Positions 52,505 through 62,390 of a DNA stretch of 64,000 nt are shown one piece after another. Below the pieces are notes generated by a model. It had not been told where the DNA came from and did no database searches. It saw only the letters and a program-made list of their open reading frames with translations. A program made the translations under genes and the position numbers. Every line of letters begins with the position of its first letter. Position 1 is the stretch's first letter. Source of the stretch: an uncultured Acidobacteriota bacterium (GTDB lineage Bacteria; Acidobacteriota; Terriglobia; Bryobacterales; Bryobacteraceae); the NCBI GenBank assembly GCA_902826605.1, contig CADEFM010000005.1, positions 62,001 to 126,000 on the forward strand, read 5' to 3'.

Positions 52505-53537
52505 GGTGGGCAGATTTGGGAACCTGCTCCGCTTCGCATTCCAGAAGTTTTTGTTTTCGCAGCGACCCCCATCTATATCCCATTTCTTTGCCGTCGGCAG
52601 ATAGAACCCGATGGCAAGGTACCAAAACCGCCACCGGGTTCCGTGCGCACGCTGTAGCCACTGCGCGCGACGCGGAGGGCTGGCCGATGGCTTTCGCGAC
52701 CTCCCCGTAGGTGCGGGTTTGCCCCACTGGAATGGCGAGCAAATGTTTCCATACGCGGTTCTGAAAAACCGTAGCCTGCACGTCTAACGGCAACGCTGTG
52801 AGAAGACGCTGGCCCGCGATGTGCGCGACCAGCGCGTCTTTCCATCCACGCAGAGCGCCGTCGTCGCGCACGAATTTCGCGCGCGGGAATTCGTGCCGAA
52901 GTTCCTGAATGCCGCTGGCGAAACGGACGCCGCAAATACCTTTATTGGTCGCGGCCATGACCACCGGGCCTAATGACGATTTCGCGAGCGTATAGCGAAT
53001 ACAAAGTCCCTGGGCTCCCCGGCGGTAGTCGGCCGGGGTCATGCCCAACTGGCGGTTCGCTTGCTCGTACAGCCGGCTGCTTGCGCCGAAGCCCGCGCCG
53101 TACAGTGAATCCGTCACGGACTCACCACGCCGAGTTCCGGCTCTGAACGCTTGCAGACGCTGTTGATTGACGTACTCGCGCGGAGAGATGCCCGTGGCGG
53201 CTTTGAATTTCCGCTGCAGATGAAAGGGACTCATGGCCGCAAACTCGCCCAGTGCATTCAGCGTGAGCGATTCATCGAGGTGGGTTTGTATGTGGGCGCA
53301 TATGCGCTCTATCCAGTTGGTGCCGGACTGGTCCGGCTTGCATCGCTTGCAAGGACGATATCCGCGCGCTATGGCGGTCTGTGTGTCCATGAAAAATTCT
53401 ACGTTCTTGCGCTGTGGAAGACGCGAAGGGCAACCCGGGCGGCAGTAGACGCCGGTGGTTTTCACTGCGTACCAGAAGCGAGGCCGCGCCGCAGTGACCC
53501 GGCTTTCCACCATCGTCCATAAGGTTTGTGCATTCAT
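52485..53537 (-). CDS. ada: Ada: DNA methylphosphotriester/O6-methylguanine repair protein and regulator
   Basis: A 350-residue protein with the three Ada parts. The N-terminal Ada zinc domain has Cys32, Cys36, Cys63 and Cys66 (YCRPGCPSR and CKRC), with the same spacing as E. coli Ada 38, 42, 69, 72. An AraC-type helix-turn-helix follows (SPFHLQRKFKAATGISPREY). The C-terminal methyltransferase has PCHRV, Cys about 308, the acceptor for O6-methylguanine. The ATG at 53537 has GGGA before it; the longer frame from 53624 is unlikely. Confidence 0.92.
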   Translation of the reverse strand: MNAQTLWTMVESRVTAARPRFWYAVKTTGVYCRPGCPSRLPQRKNVEFFMDTQTAIARGYRPCKRCKPDQSGTNWIERICAHIQTHLDESLTLNALGEFAAMSPFHLQRKFKAATGISPREYVNQQRLQAFRAGTRRGESVTDSLYGAGFGASSRLYEQANRQLGMTPADYRRGAQGLCIRYTLAKSSLGPVVMAATNKGICGVRFASGIQELRHEFPRAKFVRDDGALRGWKDALVAHIAGQRLLTALPLDVQATVFQNRVWKHLLAIPVGQTRTYGEVAKAIGQPSASRAVATACARNPVAVLVPCHRVLSADGKEMGYRWGSLRKQKLLECEAEQVPKSAHLKPQME

Positions 53538-53589
53538 GACAATCCCAGAATAGAGCGGATGGCCGGCGCGATCTATCCGAAAGTTGCGC

Positions 53590-54111
53590 TCAAACTCGCA
53601 GTGCCCGTCTGGCATAGTCGCCAAGGCTGACTAGTGCCAGTGCCGCGACTATCCATGCCAGTGCTGCCGCGACCGGCTCCACGTGGATTTCCGCCAATAC
53701 TCCTAGACGAAAGCAGATAAAGAGAATTTGCGCGAATGTGCTGAGCTTGCCCCACACCGACGGAGGGAACTCACGCTTGCGCCCGGCGGCGGCCAGCGCG
53801 CCCGCGCCGGCCAGAATCGCAAAGTCGCGGCCTAAAACGATCAGCGCGAGCCAGGCTTGAATATCGCCGGTCAGAGCAAGCATCAGGAACATCCCGCTTA
53901 GCAAGACTTTATCCGCGATGGGATCGAGAATCGCACCGAGCCTTGAACCCGCATGGAAGCGGCGGGCAATGAATCCGTCGATCACGTCCGTCCAACCCAG
54001 CGCGATGAACCACACGATGGCCGGCGGAAACTGGCGCTGCCACGCCAGATAGAACACGTAAGGCGTGGCTGCCAGCCGGAGGGCCGTGAGAACATTCGGC
54101 ACGTATTTCAT
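53590..54111 (-). CDS. pgsA: CDP-alcohol phosphatidyltransferase (PgsA-like)
   Basis: A 173-residue membrane protein with the full CDP-alcohol motif, D-x2-D-G-x2-A-R-x8-G-x3-D-x3-D, at about residues 42-67, starting DVIDGFIARRF. The N-terminus MKYVPNVLTALRL is typical of phosphatidylglycerophosphate synthase. ATG at 54111 overlaps the DUF2238 stop by 4 bases; an ATG 9 bases further up is also possible. It probably makes phosphatidylglycerol phosphate; cardiolipin or another alcohol cannot be excluded. Confidence 0.85.
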   Translation of the reverse strand: MKYVPNVLTALRLAATPYVFYLAWQRQFPPAIVWFIALGWTDVIDGFIARRFHAGSRLGAILDPIADKVLLSGMFLMLALTGDIQAWLALIVLGRDFAILAGAGALAAAGRKREFPPSVWGKLSTFAQILFICFRLGVLAEIHVEPVAAALAWIVAALALVSLGDYARRALRV

Positions 54112-54725
54112 GACGCGCATTGCAACCGCCGGTCATGCCAGCGTGAAAGGAACGCCAGCGCGGCCGCCGCACCCAAGAATGCCATTGTCATGTCCCACTG
54201 CGTATCCCACTGGTCGCCTTGCGTGCCGAGGAAATTGTCCGCCGAGTCACCGGCTATTCTGGCGATGGCGAACTCGAGAATTTCGTACCAGGCGGAGATC
54301 GCCATCGATATGCACACGCACAGAAACGCGAGCATCTTCCCGCGCGTTAACGCTGTTTTGCGCAGCAGCACTTCGCGCGCGATCATGGCCGGAACGAAGC
54401 CTTGTGCGAAGTGACCGACGCGGTCATAGTAGTTCCGGTCTAGACCCCAGGCATCACGCAGCCAGTTAAAGAGCGGCACCTCGGCGTAGGTGTAATGGCC
54501 ACCCACCATCAAAATCATGGCGTGAGTCGCGATGAGCGTGTACACCAGGGTGGTGAAGCGGAACCGCTGATACATCCATATGAGCACAGGGGTGGCGACA
54601 GCCACGGGAAAGACTTCGAGGAACCAAGTGTGCAACTCGCGAGGGCCGGTGGCGGACCATACGAAAACAGCGGAGGCTGCGAGCAGCAAACCTAGATGTA
54701 TACCGCGCGGAGGAAACGAGGACAC
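54108..54725 (-). CDS. DUF2238 (YjdF-like) membrane protein
   Basis: A 205-residue protein with about 6 spans. The conserved block NYYDRVGHFAQGFVPAMIAR and SAWYEILEFAIA then NFLGTQGDQWDTQWDM mark the DUF2238/YjdF family. Its function is not known. It lies 7 bases from the lpxC stop and overlaps pgsA by 4 bases. Confidence 0.85.
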   Translation of the reverse strand: MSSFPPRGIHLGLLLAASAVFVWSATGPRELHTWFLEVFPVAVATPVLIWMYQRFRFTTLVYTLIATHAMILMVGGHYTYAEVPLFNWLRDAWGLDRNYYDRVGHFAQGFVPAMIAREVLLRKTALTRGKMLAFLCVCISMAISAWYEILEFAIARIAGDSADNFLGTQGDQWDTQWDMTMAFLGAAAALAFLSRWHDRRLQCAS

Positions 54726-54732
54726 TGTCCGC

Positions 54733-55623
54733 CTAGGATACCAGCGCGTGAGCCACCCGGTTTGCCAGTTGATCGAAGGTCAAGATCTCATAGAGCGTGG
54801 GGTCCTGCATAATTTTGCTCACCAATGCGAAGTGCATCGCGTGCCCGGCCTTTTCGGCGATCACGTGGCCCAATAGGGGACGTCCGATTAGCGCAAGGTC
54901 GCCGATCAAATCGAGGGCCTTATGACGGCAGCACTCGTCGGGAAAACGCAGCCCGCCGGGATTTAGAATGCCTTCGCGGTCGAAGCACACCGCGTTATCA
55001 AGGGACGCGCCCCGAATCAAGCCCATATTGCGCATCTGGTCCAGCTCATATTCAAAGCCGAAAGTACGGGCCGGCGCGATATCGCGTGCATAACGCTCCG
55101 GCGTTACATCCATTTCAAGCGACTGGCGGCCAACCAATGGGTGTGAAAAAAATACATCGCAGGTTAGCAGAAAACGGTCCGCTGGAAGAATCGTAATGCG
55201 TTTGCCGCCGCCTTCCACCGAGACCGGCCGCCTAATCCGAAGAAAGCGCTTACGTTTGCGCGAGGTGCGCACTCCTGCCGCGCGAATCAGATCGACAAAC
55301 GGCTGGCCGCTGCCGTCCAGGATCGGGACCTCCAGATTGTCGATCTCAACGAACGCGTTGTCGATGCCCATGCTGTAGAACGTGCTGAGCAGGTGTTCCG
55401 TAGTGGAGATCAGCACGCCTTGCCGCATCAGACTGGTGGCGTAGCTCACCTTCTGCACATATCGCCAACTGGCTGGAATCGTGAAACGATCCAAATCGGT
55501 ACGGACAAAAACAATACCGGTGGAGGGAGGGGCAGGAAGAATCCGAATGTGAACCGGGACGCCCGAGTGGAGACCTATACCAGAGGCCTCCGCAGGCCGC
55601 TGAACCGTCGACTCAAATTGCAA
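54733..55623 (-). CDS. lpxC: UDP-3-O-acyl-N-acetylglucosamine deacetylase (LpxC)
   Basis: A 296-residue zinc hydrolase, the committed step of lipid A synthesis. His77 in TTEHLL, His234 and Asp238 in HKALDLIGD are the zinc ligands; the catalytic His is in AGHAMH. SGIGLHSG near the N-terminus is also conserved. The start is a TTG with GGAGGT 5 bases before it, so the unusual start is well supported. It shows that the host makes a lipid A-type outer membrane. Confidence 0.93.
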   Translation of the reverse strand: MQFESTVQRPAEASGIGLHSGVPVHIRILPAPPSTGIVFVRTDLDRFTIPASWRYVQKVSYATSLMRQGVLISTTEHLLSTFYSMGIDNAFVEIDNLEVPILDGSGQPFVDLIRAAGVRTSRKRKRFLRIRRPVSVEGGGKRITILPADRFLLTCDVFFSHPLVGRQSLEMDVTPERYARDIAPARTFGFEYELDQMRNMGLIRGASLDNAVCFDREGILNPGGLRFPDECCRHKALDLIGDLALIGRPLLGHVIAEKAGHAMHFALVSKIMQDPTLYEILTFDQLANRVAHALVS

Positions 55624-55815
55624 GCATGACCTCCGAGTGAGGCGGATGATATGAACTCATCTTTATCAAACGTAGCGCAAACGCATTCCGTTTACAACTA
55701 AGAAAAAAAAGGACATATTGCGCTATTGCGTGTCTATAAAGCCACATATCGTGACTCCTGATGTGGTTAAAAAGAAACAATGCGCTGGGGTTCGTTCGGG
55801 TAGAATGCGGGTAGA

Positions 55816-56172
55816 ATGAATGTGCGTTCTATGGCACACTACATATTTCTTGGAGCGATGATCGTGAGGCTCATTGCTTTCCTAGTGATGGCAGGGGCGA
55901 CCTATCTATGGTTCACCGTCCCGGAGCGGATTGTTTACCGGGAATCCGCGCCACGGCAGACTGCGGATCACTCTGTGGAAGTACGGCAGCGCGGGACATC
56001 GTATTACATTACCCCGGCTCAGAAGCGAACGTTAGACCGGTTGAACTCCGCCATGCCGGTGGTGTGGTTCGGGGGCGCCGGGTTGTCCGTCTTGTCATTC
56101 CTGGTGGGGGCCGCAGCGCGCTTGAAGATGAGCGAGCGCGATGCGATCCGTGTGGCGATGGGGAAACTGTAA
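55816..56172 (+). CDS. Small membrane protein of unknown function
   Basis: A 118-residue protein with two predicted spans, about residues 10-32 and 78-96, and a polar central part. No family was recognised. An in-frame ATG lies 15 bases further in. Just upstream GGGTAGAATG occurs twice in tandem and may be part of a promoter. It lies 59 bases before polA on the same strand. Confidence 0.55.
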   Translation: MNVRSMAHYIFLGAMIVRLIAFLVMAGATYLWFTVPERIVYRESAPRQTADHSVEVRQRGTSYYITPAQKRTLDRLNSAMPVVWFGGAGLSVLSFLVGAAARLKMSERDAIRVAMGKL

Positions 56173-56231
56173 TTTTCCGCTCCGCCGCGAGCCGGTTCTG
56201 CTAGTGTTGAAAAAGCCCCGGCCTATTTCTC

Positions 56232-58733
56232 ATGCTCTTCCTGATCGATTCCTTCGGTTTTATTTTTCGTGCTTACCATGCGCGGGCGCGCTCGGGTGCA
56301 CCGCCTATGCGCACTACCACAGGGCTTTCGACGGAAGCCGTCTACATTTTCCACAACATGGTGCGGAAATTGAAGCAAGCTTATAAGCCCGAATACCTGG
56401 TGGCAGTGTTTGAAAGCGAGGGTCGGACATTTCGAGACGACGCATTCGCCGATTACAAGGCTAACCGTACCGAAACGCCGCCGGACCTGTTAGAACAGAT
56501 ACCCTGGATTCGCAAAACCCTCGAAGCCATGAATATTCCTGTGCTTGAGTATGAAGGGTTTGAGGCGGACGACGTGATCGGGACGCTCGCGCGCAAAGCC
56601 GCCGCGGAGGGCATTGATGTGGCCATCGTGTCGAGTGACAAGGACATGCTGCAGTTGGTCAACGATCGCGTCAAGATGCTCAACCCAATGAAGGATGACA
56701 CGTGGTACGACGACGCGGAGACCGAAAAGTACATGGGTGTGAAGCCCTCGCAGGTGGCTGATCTGCTCGCGTTGAAAGGGGACAGCGTCGATAATATTCC
56801 GGGAGCCCCGGGTATCGGAGATAAGGGCGCGAAGGATCTGATCACACGCTTTGGATCGGTTGAAAATGTCCTGGAACATGCGGCTGAAGTAGAGCGGAAG
56901 ACCTATCGTGAGAGTTTGCAGAATAACCGGGATATCATTCTGCTGAGCAAGCGGCTCGCGACCATCGATACGAATGTTCCGGTGCCCTTCGATCTGGACG
57001 CTTTGGCGGTGCAAGAACCGAATCCGGCGGGACTGCGAGAAGTTTACTCCACATTAGAGTTTCACGGCCTGCTCCGCGACCTTGGTTCGGCTTCCGGGAG
57101 CATCACGCCGCCGCAGGATTACCAGCAGTTTGCATCCGCGGATGAGCTGGAGGCTTGGTTTCCAAAACAAGGCTTGGTGGGGGTGGCGGCGGGTGATGTG
57201 ATGGGGCAGGCAGTACTTGGATTCTCAGGAAGCGCGGGCGTAGGCAGGTCCGTGGTCCTCGATTCGATGCCGGAGCGGGCTGCCGTGACGCACGATATGA
57301 AGTCGATCGTGCGGCGATTCGGCGATTGTCCTTCGCTGTGCCACGATGTTTCCCTGTATGCGTTCTTGCTGACCGCCGATCCCAGCGGAGTGGATCTGGC
57401 GTACCTGGGTGAAAAGTATCTGGGTCACGCGGTGGGTTCCGATCCTGCGGCGCAAGCCGACGCCACGCTTCAAATTTTCCATAAACTGCAGCCGGAAGTG
57501 GAGCGCACAGGCCTGACCGGCGTCTACGAAAAGATCGATCTGCCGCTGGTGCGGGTCCTTGCGGAGATGGAGCGCGAAGGAATCCGAGTCGATCCTCAAC
57601 AGTTGAAGGCCCTGAGCGGGCGCATGGAGCAGGAGATCGCACGGCTCAGCGCTGAACTGTATGAGCTGGCGGGAATGACCTTTAATCTGAACTCGCCGCA
57701 ACAATTGGGCAAGGTTCTGTTTGAAGACTTGAAGCTGCCAGCACCGGTCAGGATGGGCAAAGGGAAAATAATTTCCACTGCGGCGGATGTGCTGGAAACG
57801 CTGTCGGTGGACTACCCAATCGCGGGAAAGGTATTGGAATACCGACAACTTGCGAAGCTGAAGGGGACGTATGTGGACGCACTGCCAGTGCTGATCGATT
57901 CGGCGACGGGCCGTCTCCACACCACCTTTAACCAGACCGGAGCGGCCACGGGCCGGCTGTCTTCCTCGAATCCAAATCTGCAAAATATTCCGATTCGCAC
58001 GGAACTCGGCCGGGAAATTCGGGCCGCGTTCGTGCCTCGTGAGGGGTACAAGCTGATCGTCGCCGATTATTCGCAGATCGAGCTAAGGCTGCTGGCGCAC
58101 ATGTCGAAGGATGCGGTTTTGGTCGAAGCATTCCGCAACGGAGAAGACATCCACACGCGCACGGCCGCGGAGGTGTTCGGCGTTCCTCCCCTGATGGTCA
58201 CGCCGGAGCACCGCCGAAACGCCAAAGCGGTGAACTTTGGTATCGTATACGGACAAACGCCGTTCGGGCTGGCTCAGCAGTTGGGCATTCCGCGCAAGGA
58301 AGCCGAAGAGTATATCCGCGCGTATTTCGCGCGCTATGCCGGCGTGCGGCGATTTATCGACCACACTATTGCCGAAGTGCGGCGCTCAGGCGTCGCGGTG
58401 AACATGTTCGGGCGGCGGCGGCCCATTCCGGACATGCAGAGCCGCAATCCAAACGCTCGTGGGTTCGCCGAACGCACGGCGGTCAATACACCTCTGCAAG
58501 GAACCGCTGCGGACTTAATTAAACTGGCGATGATCAAGATCGACTCTAAGCTGCGTGGCATGCGGACGAAGATGCTCTTGCAGGTACACGACGAACTCCT
58601 TTTCGAGGGGCCGCCCGAGGAAGTGGATCAGGTTCGCGTGATGGTGAAGACGGAGATGGAGAGCGTACAGCGTCTGGAAGTTCCGCTGGTGGCCGACGTC
58701 GGTGTTGGAACAAACTGGCGGGATGCGAAGTAA
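56232..58733 (+). CDS. polA: DNA polymerase I
   Basis: An 833-residue protein with all three Pol I parts. The 5' nuclease domain (1 to about 290) has FEADDVIG and SSDKDMLQL; one position usually Asp (VFDA in other Pol I) is Glu here (VFESEGRTFRD). The proofreading domain (about 310-440) lacks the DxE exonuclease motif and is therefore probably inactive, as in Taq polymerase. The polymerase domain has DYSQIELRLLAH (motif A), RRNAKAVNFGIVYGQ (motif B) and VHDELLFE (motif C). It acts in gap filling, Okazaki fragment maturation and repair. Confidence 0.95.
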   Translation: MLFLIDSFGFIFRAYHARARSGAPPMRTTTGLSTEAVYIFHNMVRKLKQAYKPEYLVAVFESEGRTFRDDAFADYKANRTETPPDLLEQIPWIRKTLEAMNIPVLEYEGFEADDVIGTLARKAAAEGIDVAIVSSDKDMLQLVNDRVKMLNPMKDDTWYDDAETEKYMGVKPSQVADLLALKGDSVDNIPGAPGIGDKGAKDLITRFGSVENVLEHAAEVERKTYRESLQNNRDIILLSKRLATIDTNVPVPFDLDALAVQEPNPAGLREVYSTLEFHGLLRDLGSASGSITPPQDYQQFASADELEAWFPKQGLVGVAAGDVMGQAVLGFSGSAGVGRSVVLDSMPERAAVTHDMKSIVRRFGDCPSLCHDVSLYAFLLTADPSGVDLAYLGEKYLGHAVGSDPAAQADATLQIFHKLQPEVERTGLTGVYEKIDLPLVRVLAEMEREGIRVDPQQLKALSGRMEQEIARLSAELYELAGMTFNLNSPQQLGKVLFEDLKLPAPVRMGKGKIISTAADVLETLSVDYPIAGKVLEYRQLAKLKGTYVDALPVLIDSATGRLHTTFNQTGAATGRLSSSNPNLQNIPIRTELGREIRAAFVPREGYKLIVADYSQIELRLLAHMSKDAVLVEAFRNGEDIHTRTAAEVFGVPPLMVTPEHRRNAKAVNFGIVYGQTPFGLAQQLGIPRKEAEEYIRAYFARYAGVRRFIDHTIAEVRRSGVAVNMFGRRRPIPDMQSRNPNARGFAERTAVNTPLQGTAADLIKLAMIKIDSKLRGMRTKMLLQVHDELLFEGPPEEVDQVRVMVKTEMESVQRLEVPLVADVGVGTNWRDAK

Positions 58734-58763
58734 AGGGTACGATCCTTGTTACAGTAGTGGTCG

Positions 58764-59870
58764 ATGCGATTCGCCGTAATTCTTAGCCTTGCGGCTCTTT
58801 CCACCGTGTTTGCCCAAAAACGCACTGTTGCCGATGAAGAAGTGCTGCGCGTGCACCGTTCCGCGCTGCTGATCGATACACACAACGACATCCCCACCGA
58901 AGACGCCGGTAAGGACCGTCCGCTCGCCGCCCGCGTTGACATCAGCGCGTCGAATCAAAAAGCCCACACGGATCTGTCACGGTTGCGCGCGGGCGGGGCG
59001 GGGGCGGTGTTCTTTGTTGCGTATGTTTCGTCGGCCTATGTGGATGGGAATCGCGGATCCACGCGGGCGCAACAGGTAGTCGACACGATTCTCAACGACA
59101 TAGTGGAGCGTAATCCTAAGGATTTCACGCTCGCTACCACCGCCGATCAGATCGAGGCGATCCACAAGCAGGGCAAGATCGCGGCGCTAATCGGGCTTGA
59201 AGGCGGACACGCGATCCAGAATCGTCTCGATCTGCTGCGCACCTTCTATGGCCGAGGCGTCCGTTATATGACTCTGACCCATACCAATACGAATGGGTGG
59301 GCGGATTCTTCGGGCGACATGAATGACGCGGCTGTGGCGCATCACAACGGTCTCACCAGCTTCGGTAAGGAGGTGGTGTGGGAAATGAACAAACTCGGCA
59401 TGATGGTGGATATTTCCCACGTTTCAGACAAGACTTTTTACGATGCGCTTGAGGTGAGCCGCGCGCCTCTCATCGCCTCGCATTCCAACTGCCGCGCTTT
59501 GGCGAATGTGCCTCGCAATATGGCAGATCAGATGATTAAAGATCTGGCGAAAAAAGGCGGCGTCGTGCAGGTCAATTTCTATTGCAACTTCCTGACGAAT
59601 GCCAAGCCGCCGCGAGCCACCCTGGCCGACGTGGTGGCGCACATCGATCACATACGGGACCTCGCGGGCATCGAGGCCATCGGTATTGGAACCGATTTCG
59701 ACGGTATCGACTGCGCGCCGGAAGGTCTGGAAGACGTATCGAAGTTCCCGAATCTGACGCGAGCGCTGCTGGAGAATGGTTATTCGGCTGAAGACATCCG
59801 GAAAATCTACGGCGGGAACCTGTTGCGGGTGATGAGGGTGGTGGAAAAAGTTGCGGCTGCATCGAAATAG
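58764..59870 (+). CDS. Membrane dipeptidase (peptidase family M19)
   Basis: A 368-residue exported zinc dipeptidase. A signal peptide (VILSLAALSTVFA) precedes the catalytic domain. DTHNDIP gives the HxD zinc ligands, LIGLEGGHAI the bridging Glu, and VDISHVSD and IASHSNCRAL further histidines. It hydrolyses dipeptides, possibly in peptidoglycan recycling. It lies 30 bases after polA and overlaps the following lipoprotein gene by 20 bases. Confidence 0.9.
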   Translation: MRFAVILSLAALSTVFAQKRTVADEEVLRVHRSALLIDTHNDIPTEDAGKDRPLAARVDISASNQKAHTDLSRLRAGGAGAVFFVAYVSSAYVDGNRGSTRAQQVVDTILNDIVERNPKDFTLATTADQIEAIHKQGKIAALIGLEGGHAIQNRLDLLRTFYGRGVRYMTLTHTNTNGWADSSGDMNDAAVAHHNGLTSFGKEVVWEMNKLGMMVDISHVSDKTFYDALEVSRAPLIASHSNCRALANVPRNMADQMIKDLAKKGGVVQVNFYCNFLTNAKPPRATLADVVAHIDHIRDLAGIEAIGIGTDFDGIDCAPEGLEDVSKFPNLTRALLENGYSAEDIRKIYGGNLLRVMRVVEKVAAASK

Positions 59871-60660
59871 CGCGGTTGCGGTTTTCGCGCTGCTGGCGGG
59901 TTGCTCGCGTCCGGCGCAGCAGTCTGGCGTGTTTATAGATCCGGCTTTGATCGCGTTGGTTCCCGCCGATACCACGGTGCTGGCAGGCGCGCGCGTGGAT
60001 GCCATAGCTAAGACGCCAGCCTTCCAGAAACTGGCGACGAATGCGGTAATTCAAGATGTCGCGAAGCGCACCAATATCGATCCGGCCAAAGCCCTGTGGC
60101 AGATCATGTTCACTTCGAACGGCCGGCGCGGGTTAGTGCTGGCGCGGGGCAAGTTTACCGATGAATTGATGGCCCCAGATCTCACGCGGGAAGGCATAGA
60201 CCGTTCCGGTTACAAAGGCCTCACGATGTTCGGAAACGCGCAGGATACGCTGGTGTTCTTCAACTCCAGCACCGTTGCCATGGGCGATACGCGCGCTGTG
60301 CATGCTTTGATCGACGAGCGTTCGTCTATCAAGGGCCTGCCTGCGCGCTTCGATGCGTTGATTCAGGCGATACCCAAGGAGGCGCACTTGTGGGGTGTAT
60401 TTCTAGGCGGGCCAGTCGAGTTGCCTTTGACTGGGAATCTGGCCAATCTGGAGAAGCTGCTGGGCATGGTGCAAAGCGGAACGTTTTACGCCACCTTCGA
60501 TGACAAGATGCATGTCACCGCTTCACTCGCGGCCTCATCCGATCAAAGCGCACAGGATTTGCACGGAGCGGTGCAGGTGTTGATGACGCTCGCGAATTTG
60601 CAAGGACAAGTGACGCGCGACGGCGTACGCCTAAAAATCATGCTCGATGCGAATTTTTAA
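59851..60660 (+). CDS. Lipoprotein of unknown function
   Basis: A 269-residue protein with a lipobox (ALLAGC, Cys about 18). The remainder has PADTTVLAGARVDAI near the N-terminus and several beta-alpha units; DUF-like proteins of this layout are common in Acidobacteria, but I recognise no named family. The start is a TTG inside the end of the dipeptidase gene. Confidence 0.6.
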   Translation: MRLHRNSAVAVFALLAGCSRPAQQSGVFIDPALIALVPADTTVLAGARVDAIAKTPAFQKLATNAVIQDVAKRTNIDPAKALWQIMFTSNGRRGLVLARGKFTDELMAPDLTREGIDRSGYKGLTMFGNAQDTLVFFNSSTVAMGDTRAVHALIDERSSIKGLPARFDALIQAIPKEAHLWGVFLGGPVELPLTGNLANLEKLLGMVQSGTFYATFDDKMHVTASLAASSDQSAQDLHGAVQVLMTLANLQGQVTRDGVRLKIMLDANF

Positions 60661-60663
60661 CTC

Positions 60664-61056
60664 TTAGTGTTTGGCGGCGGGAATGGCGTCGCCCAGGTTC
60701 ATGGAGCCGCCGCCTTCACTTACGTAATTGCGATTCCAAGACGGCATATCCACGGTGATGTCACCAGTCACCACGGCCTGGCAGCCAAGGCGCGATTTCA
60801 TGGTGAGGTCGGCCGCGAAATCCAGTCGATCCTGCTCGTCTTCATCCATCGGAGTGACGTTCACTTCCGCGCCGTCTTTCAAGTGGACGTGGCATGTGGT
60901 GCAGGCGCAGCTTCCCCCGCAGGCGTGCTCAAGCGAAATGCCGAAATGCAACGCGATGTCTAAGATCGATTCGGGCTTGCCGTGCTCGGCGTAAGGTAGC
61001 TTTCCGGATTCGAATTCGACCGTGCGGCCGATATTCGTGAATGTGACTTTAGGCAC
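60664..61056 (-). CDS. fdx: 2Fe-2S ferredoxin (adrenodoxin type)
   Basis: A 130-residue ferredoxin. Cys46, Cys52, Cys55 and Cys92 make the C-x5-C-x2-C...C pattern, and HACGGSCACTTCHV is the usual ISC-type segment. A GTG at 61056 gives the family N-terminus (PKVTFTN); the frame upstream of it overlaps bioA. It lies 29 bases after bioA and may supply electrons for biotin or Fe-S cluster synthesis. Confidence 0.88.
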   Translation of the reverse strand: MPKVTFTNIGRTVEFESGKLPYAEHGKPESILDIALHFGISLEHACGGSCACTTCHVHLKDGAEVNVTPMDEDEQDRLDFAADLTMKSRLGCQAVVTGDITVDMPSWNRNYVSEGGGSMNLGDAIPAAKH

Positions 61057-61085
61057 ACCTTTATTGTACGGGAGCGTGAGTGGCG

Positions 61086-62390
61086 TCACCCATTTTGCAC
61101 TACTTCCGCGATCTGTTGCATCGCCCACGCAGTTTCTGCTTCGGTGATCACGTAGGGGGGCATGAAGTAGACAATATTGCCAAGGGGCCGCAGGAGCAGG
61201 CCCCGGGCGAGAAACTCCGCGGCAAGGCGTGGGCCGATTTGATCGAGGTAACCTCCATCACCCACGAGCTCCACTGCCCCCACGCCCCCGATCACGCGCA
61301 CATCGCCAACATTGGGCAGAGCTCGTAAGGGTTCCAGGCCTTCGCGCAGTTGCCGCTCCAAAGCCGTCACGGACTGTAGCCGGTTGGTTTCCTCGAACAG
61401 ATCCAAGCTGGCCACGGCCACCGCACACGCCAACGGATTCGCCGTGTACGAGTGTCCGTGAAAGAATGTCTTGGCGCGGTCGTCGCTCAGAAATGCTTCG
61501 TAGATGCGCTCGGTAGCGGCGGTGACGCCAAGAGGCATGTATCCGGCGGTTAATGCTTTCGACAGGCACAGGATGTCCGGGCTTACGCCGGCGTGTTCAC
61601 AGGCGAACATGCGTCCGGTGCGGCCAAAGCCGGTCAAGACTTCATCGGCAATCATCAGGACGCCATGCTCATCGCACAGCCGGCGCACGCCCGCCAGAAA
61701 TTCTTTCGGCCATACGATCATGCCACCCGCGCCTTGCAGCATAGGCTCCACCATCACTGCGGCAACGCGATCTCCGTTCGCGCGGAGCTGACGTTCGAGA
61801 TCGCCGAGGCATTCGATTTGGCATGACGCTCTCGTCAGGCCGACCGGGCAGCGATAGCAGTACGGCGCGTGTGCCCGCGCCATGGGGAACAGCATCGGCG
61901 TGAACGCACTTGTGAAAACTGAGTCCGCACTGGCGGACATCGCACCCACGGTATCGCCGTGATAGCCGTGATGGAGCGCGATGAACCGTGAGCGCTGCGC
62001 TTCACCTCGATTGCTCCAGTATTGCAGCGCCATCTTGAGCGCCGCTTCCATCGCGGTTGAGCCATTATCGGAATAAAAAATGCGCGTAAGACCGGCTGGA
62101 ATCACGCGCACCAATTTTTCGGCGAGATCAACGGCGGGACGATGCGTGCAGCCGGCGAAGATTACGTGTTCCAGTTCCTGCGCTTGAGCGGCAAGAGCGG
62201 CGTTCAGACGGGGGTGCGAGTGGCCGTGGATGTTCACCCACCAAGAAGAAATTCCGTCCAGGATCTTGCGCCCCTCTTCCGTGTAAAGATACACGCCTTC
62301 GCCGCGCACAATGCCGAGAGGCGCCGGCGCGGTTTGCATCTGTGTATACGGATGCCACAAATGCACGCGATCTCGATCGGCCAGACTCAT
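61086..62390 (-). CDS. bioA: Adenosylmethionine-8-amino-7-oxononanoate aminotransferase
   Basis: A 434-residue PLP-dependent aminotransferase. HLWHPYTQM at the N-terminus and SSWWVNIHGHSHP are specific for BioA, and CLSKALTAGYMPLG contains the PLP lysine. It makes 7,8-diaminononanoate from 8-amino-7-oxononanoate. ATG at 62390 overlaps the bioD stop by 4 bases. Confidence 0.94.
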   Translation of the reverse strand: MSLADRDRVHLWHPYTQMQTAPAPLGIVRGEGVYLYTEEGRKILDGISSWWVNIHGHSHPRLNAALAAQAQELEHVIFAGCTHRPAVDLAEKLVRVIPAGLTRIFYSDNGSTAMEAALKMALQYWSNRGEAQRSRFIALHHGYHGDTVGAMSASADSVFTSAFTPMLFPMARAHAPYCYRCPVGLTRASCQIECLGDLERQLRANGDRVAAVMVEPMLQGAGGMIVWPKEFLAGVRRLCDEHGVLMIADEVLTGFGRTGRMFACEHAGVSPDILCLSKALTAGYMPLGVTAATERIYEAFLSDDRAKTFFHGHSYTANPLACAVAVASLDLFEETNRLQSVTALERQLREGLEPLRALPNVGDVRVIGGVGAVELVGDGGYLDQIGPRLAAEFLARGLLLRPLGNIVYFMPPYVITEAETAWAMQQIAEVVQNG

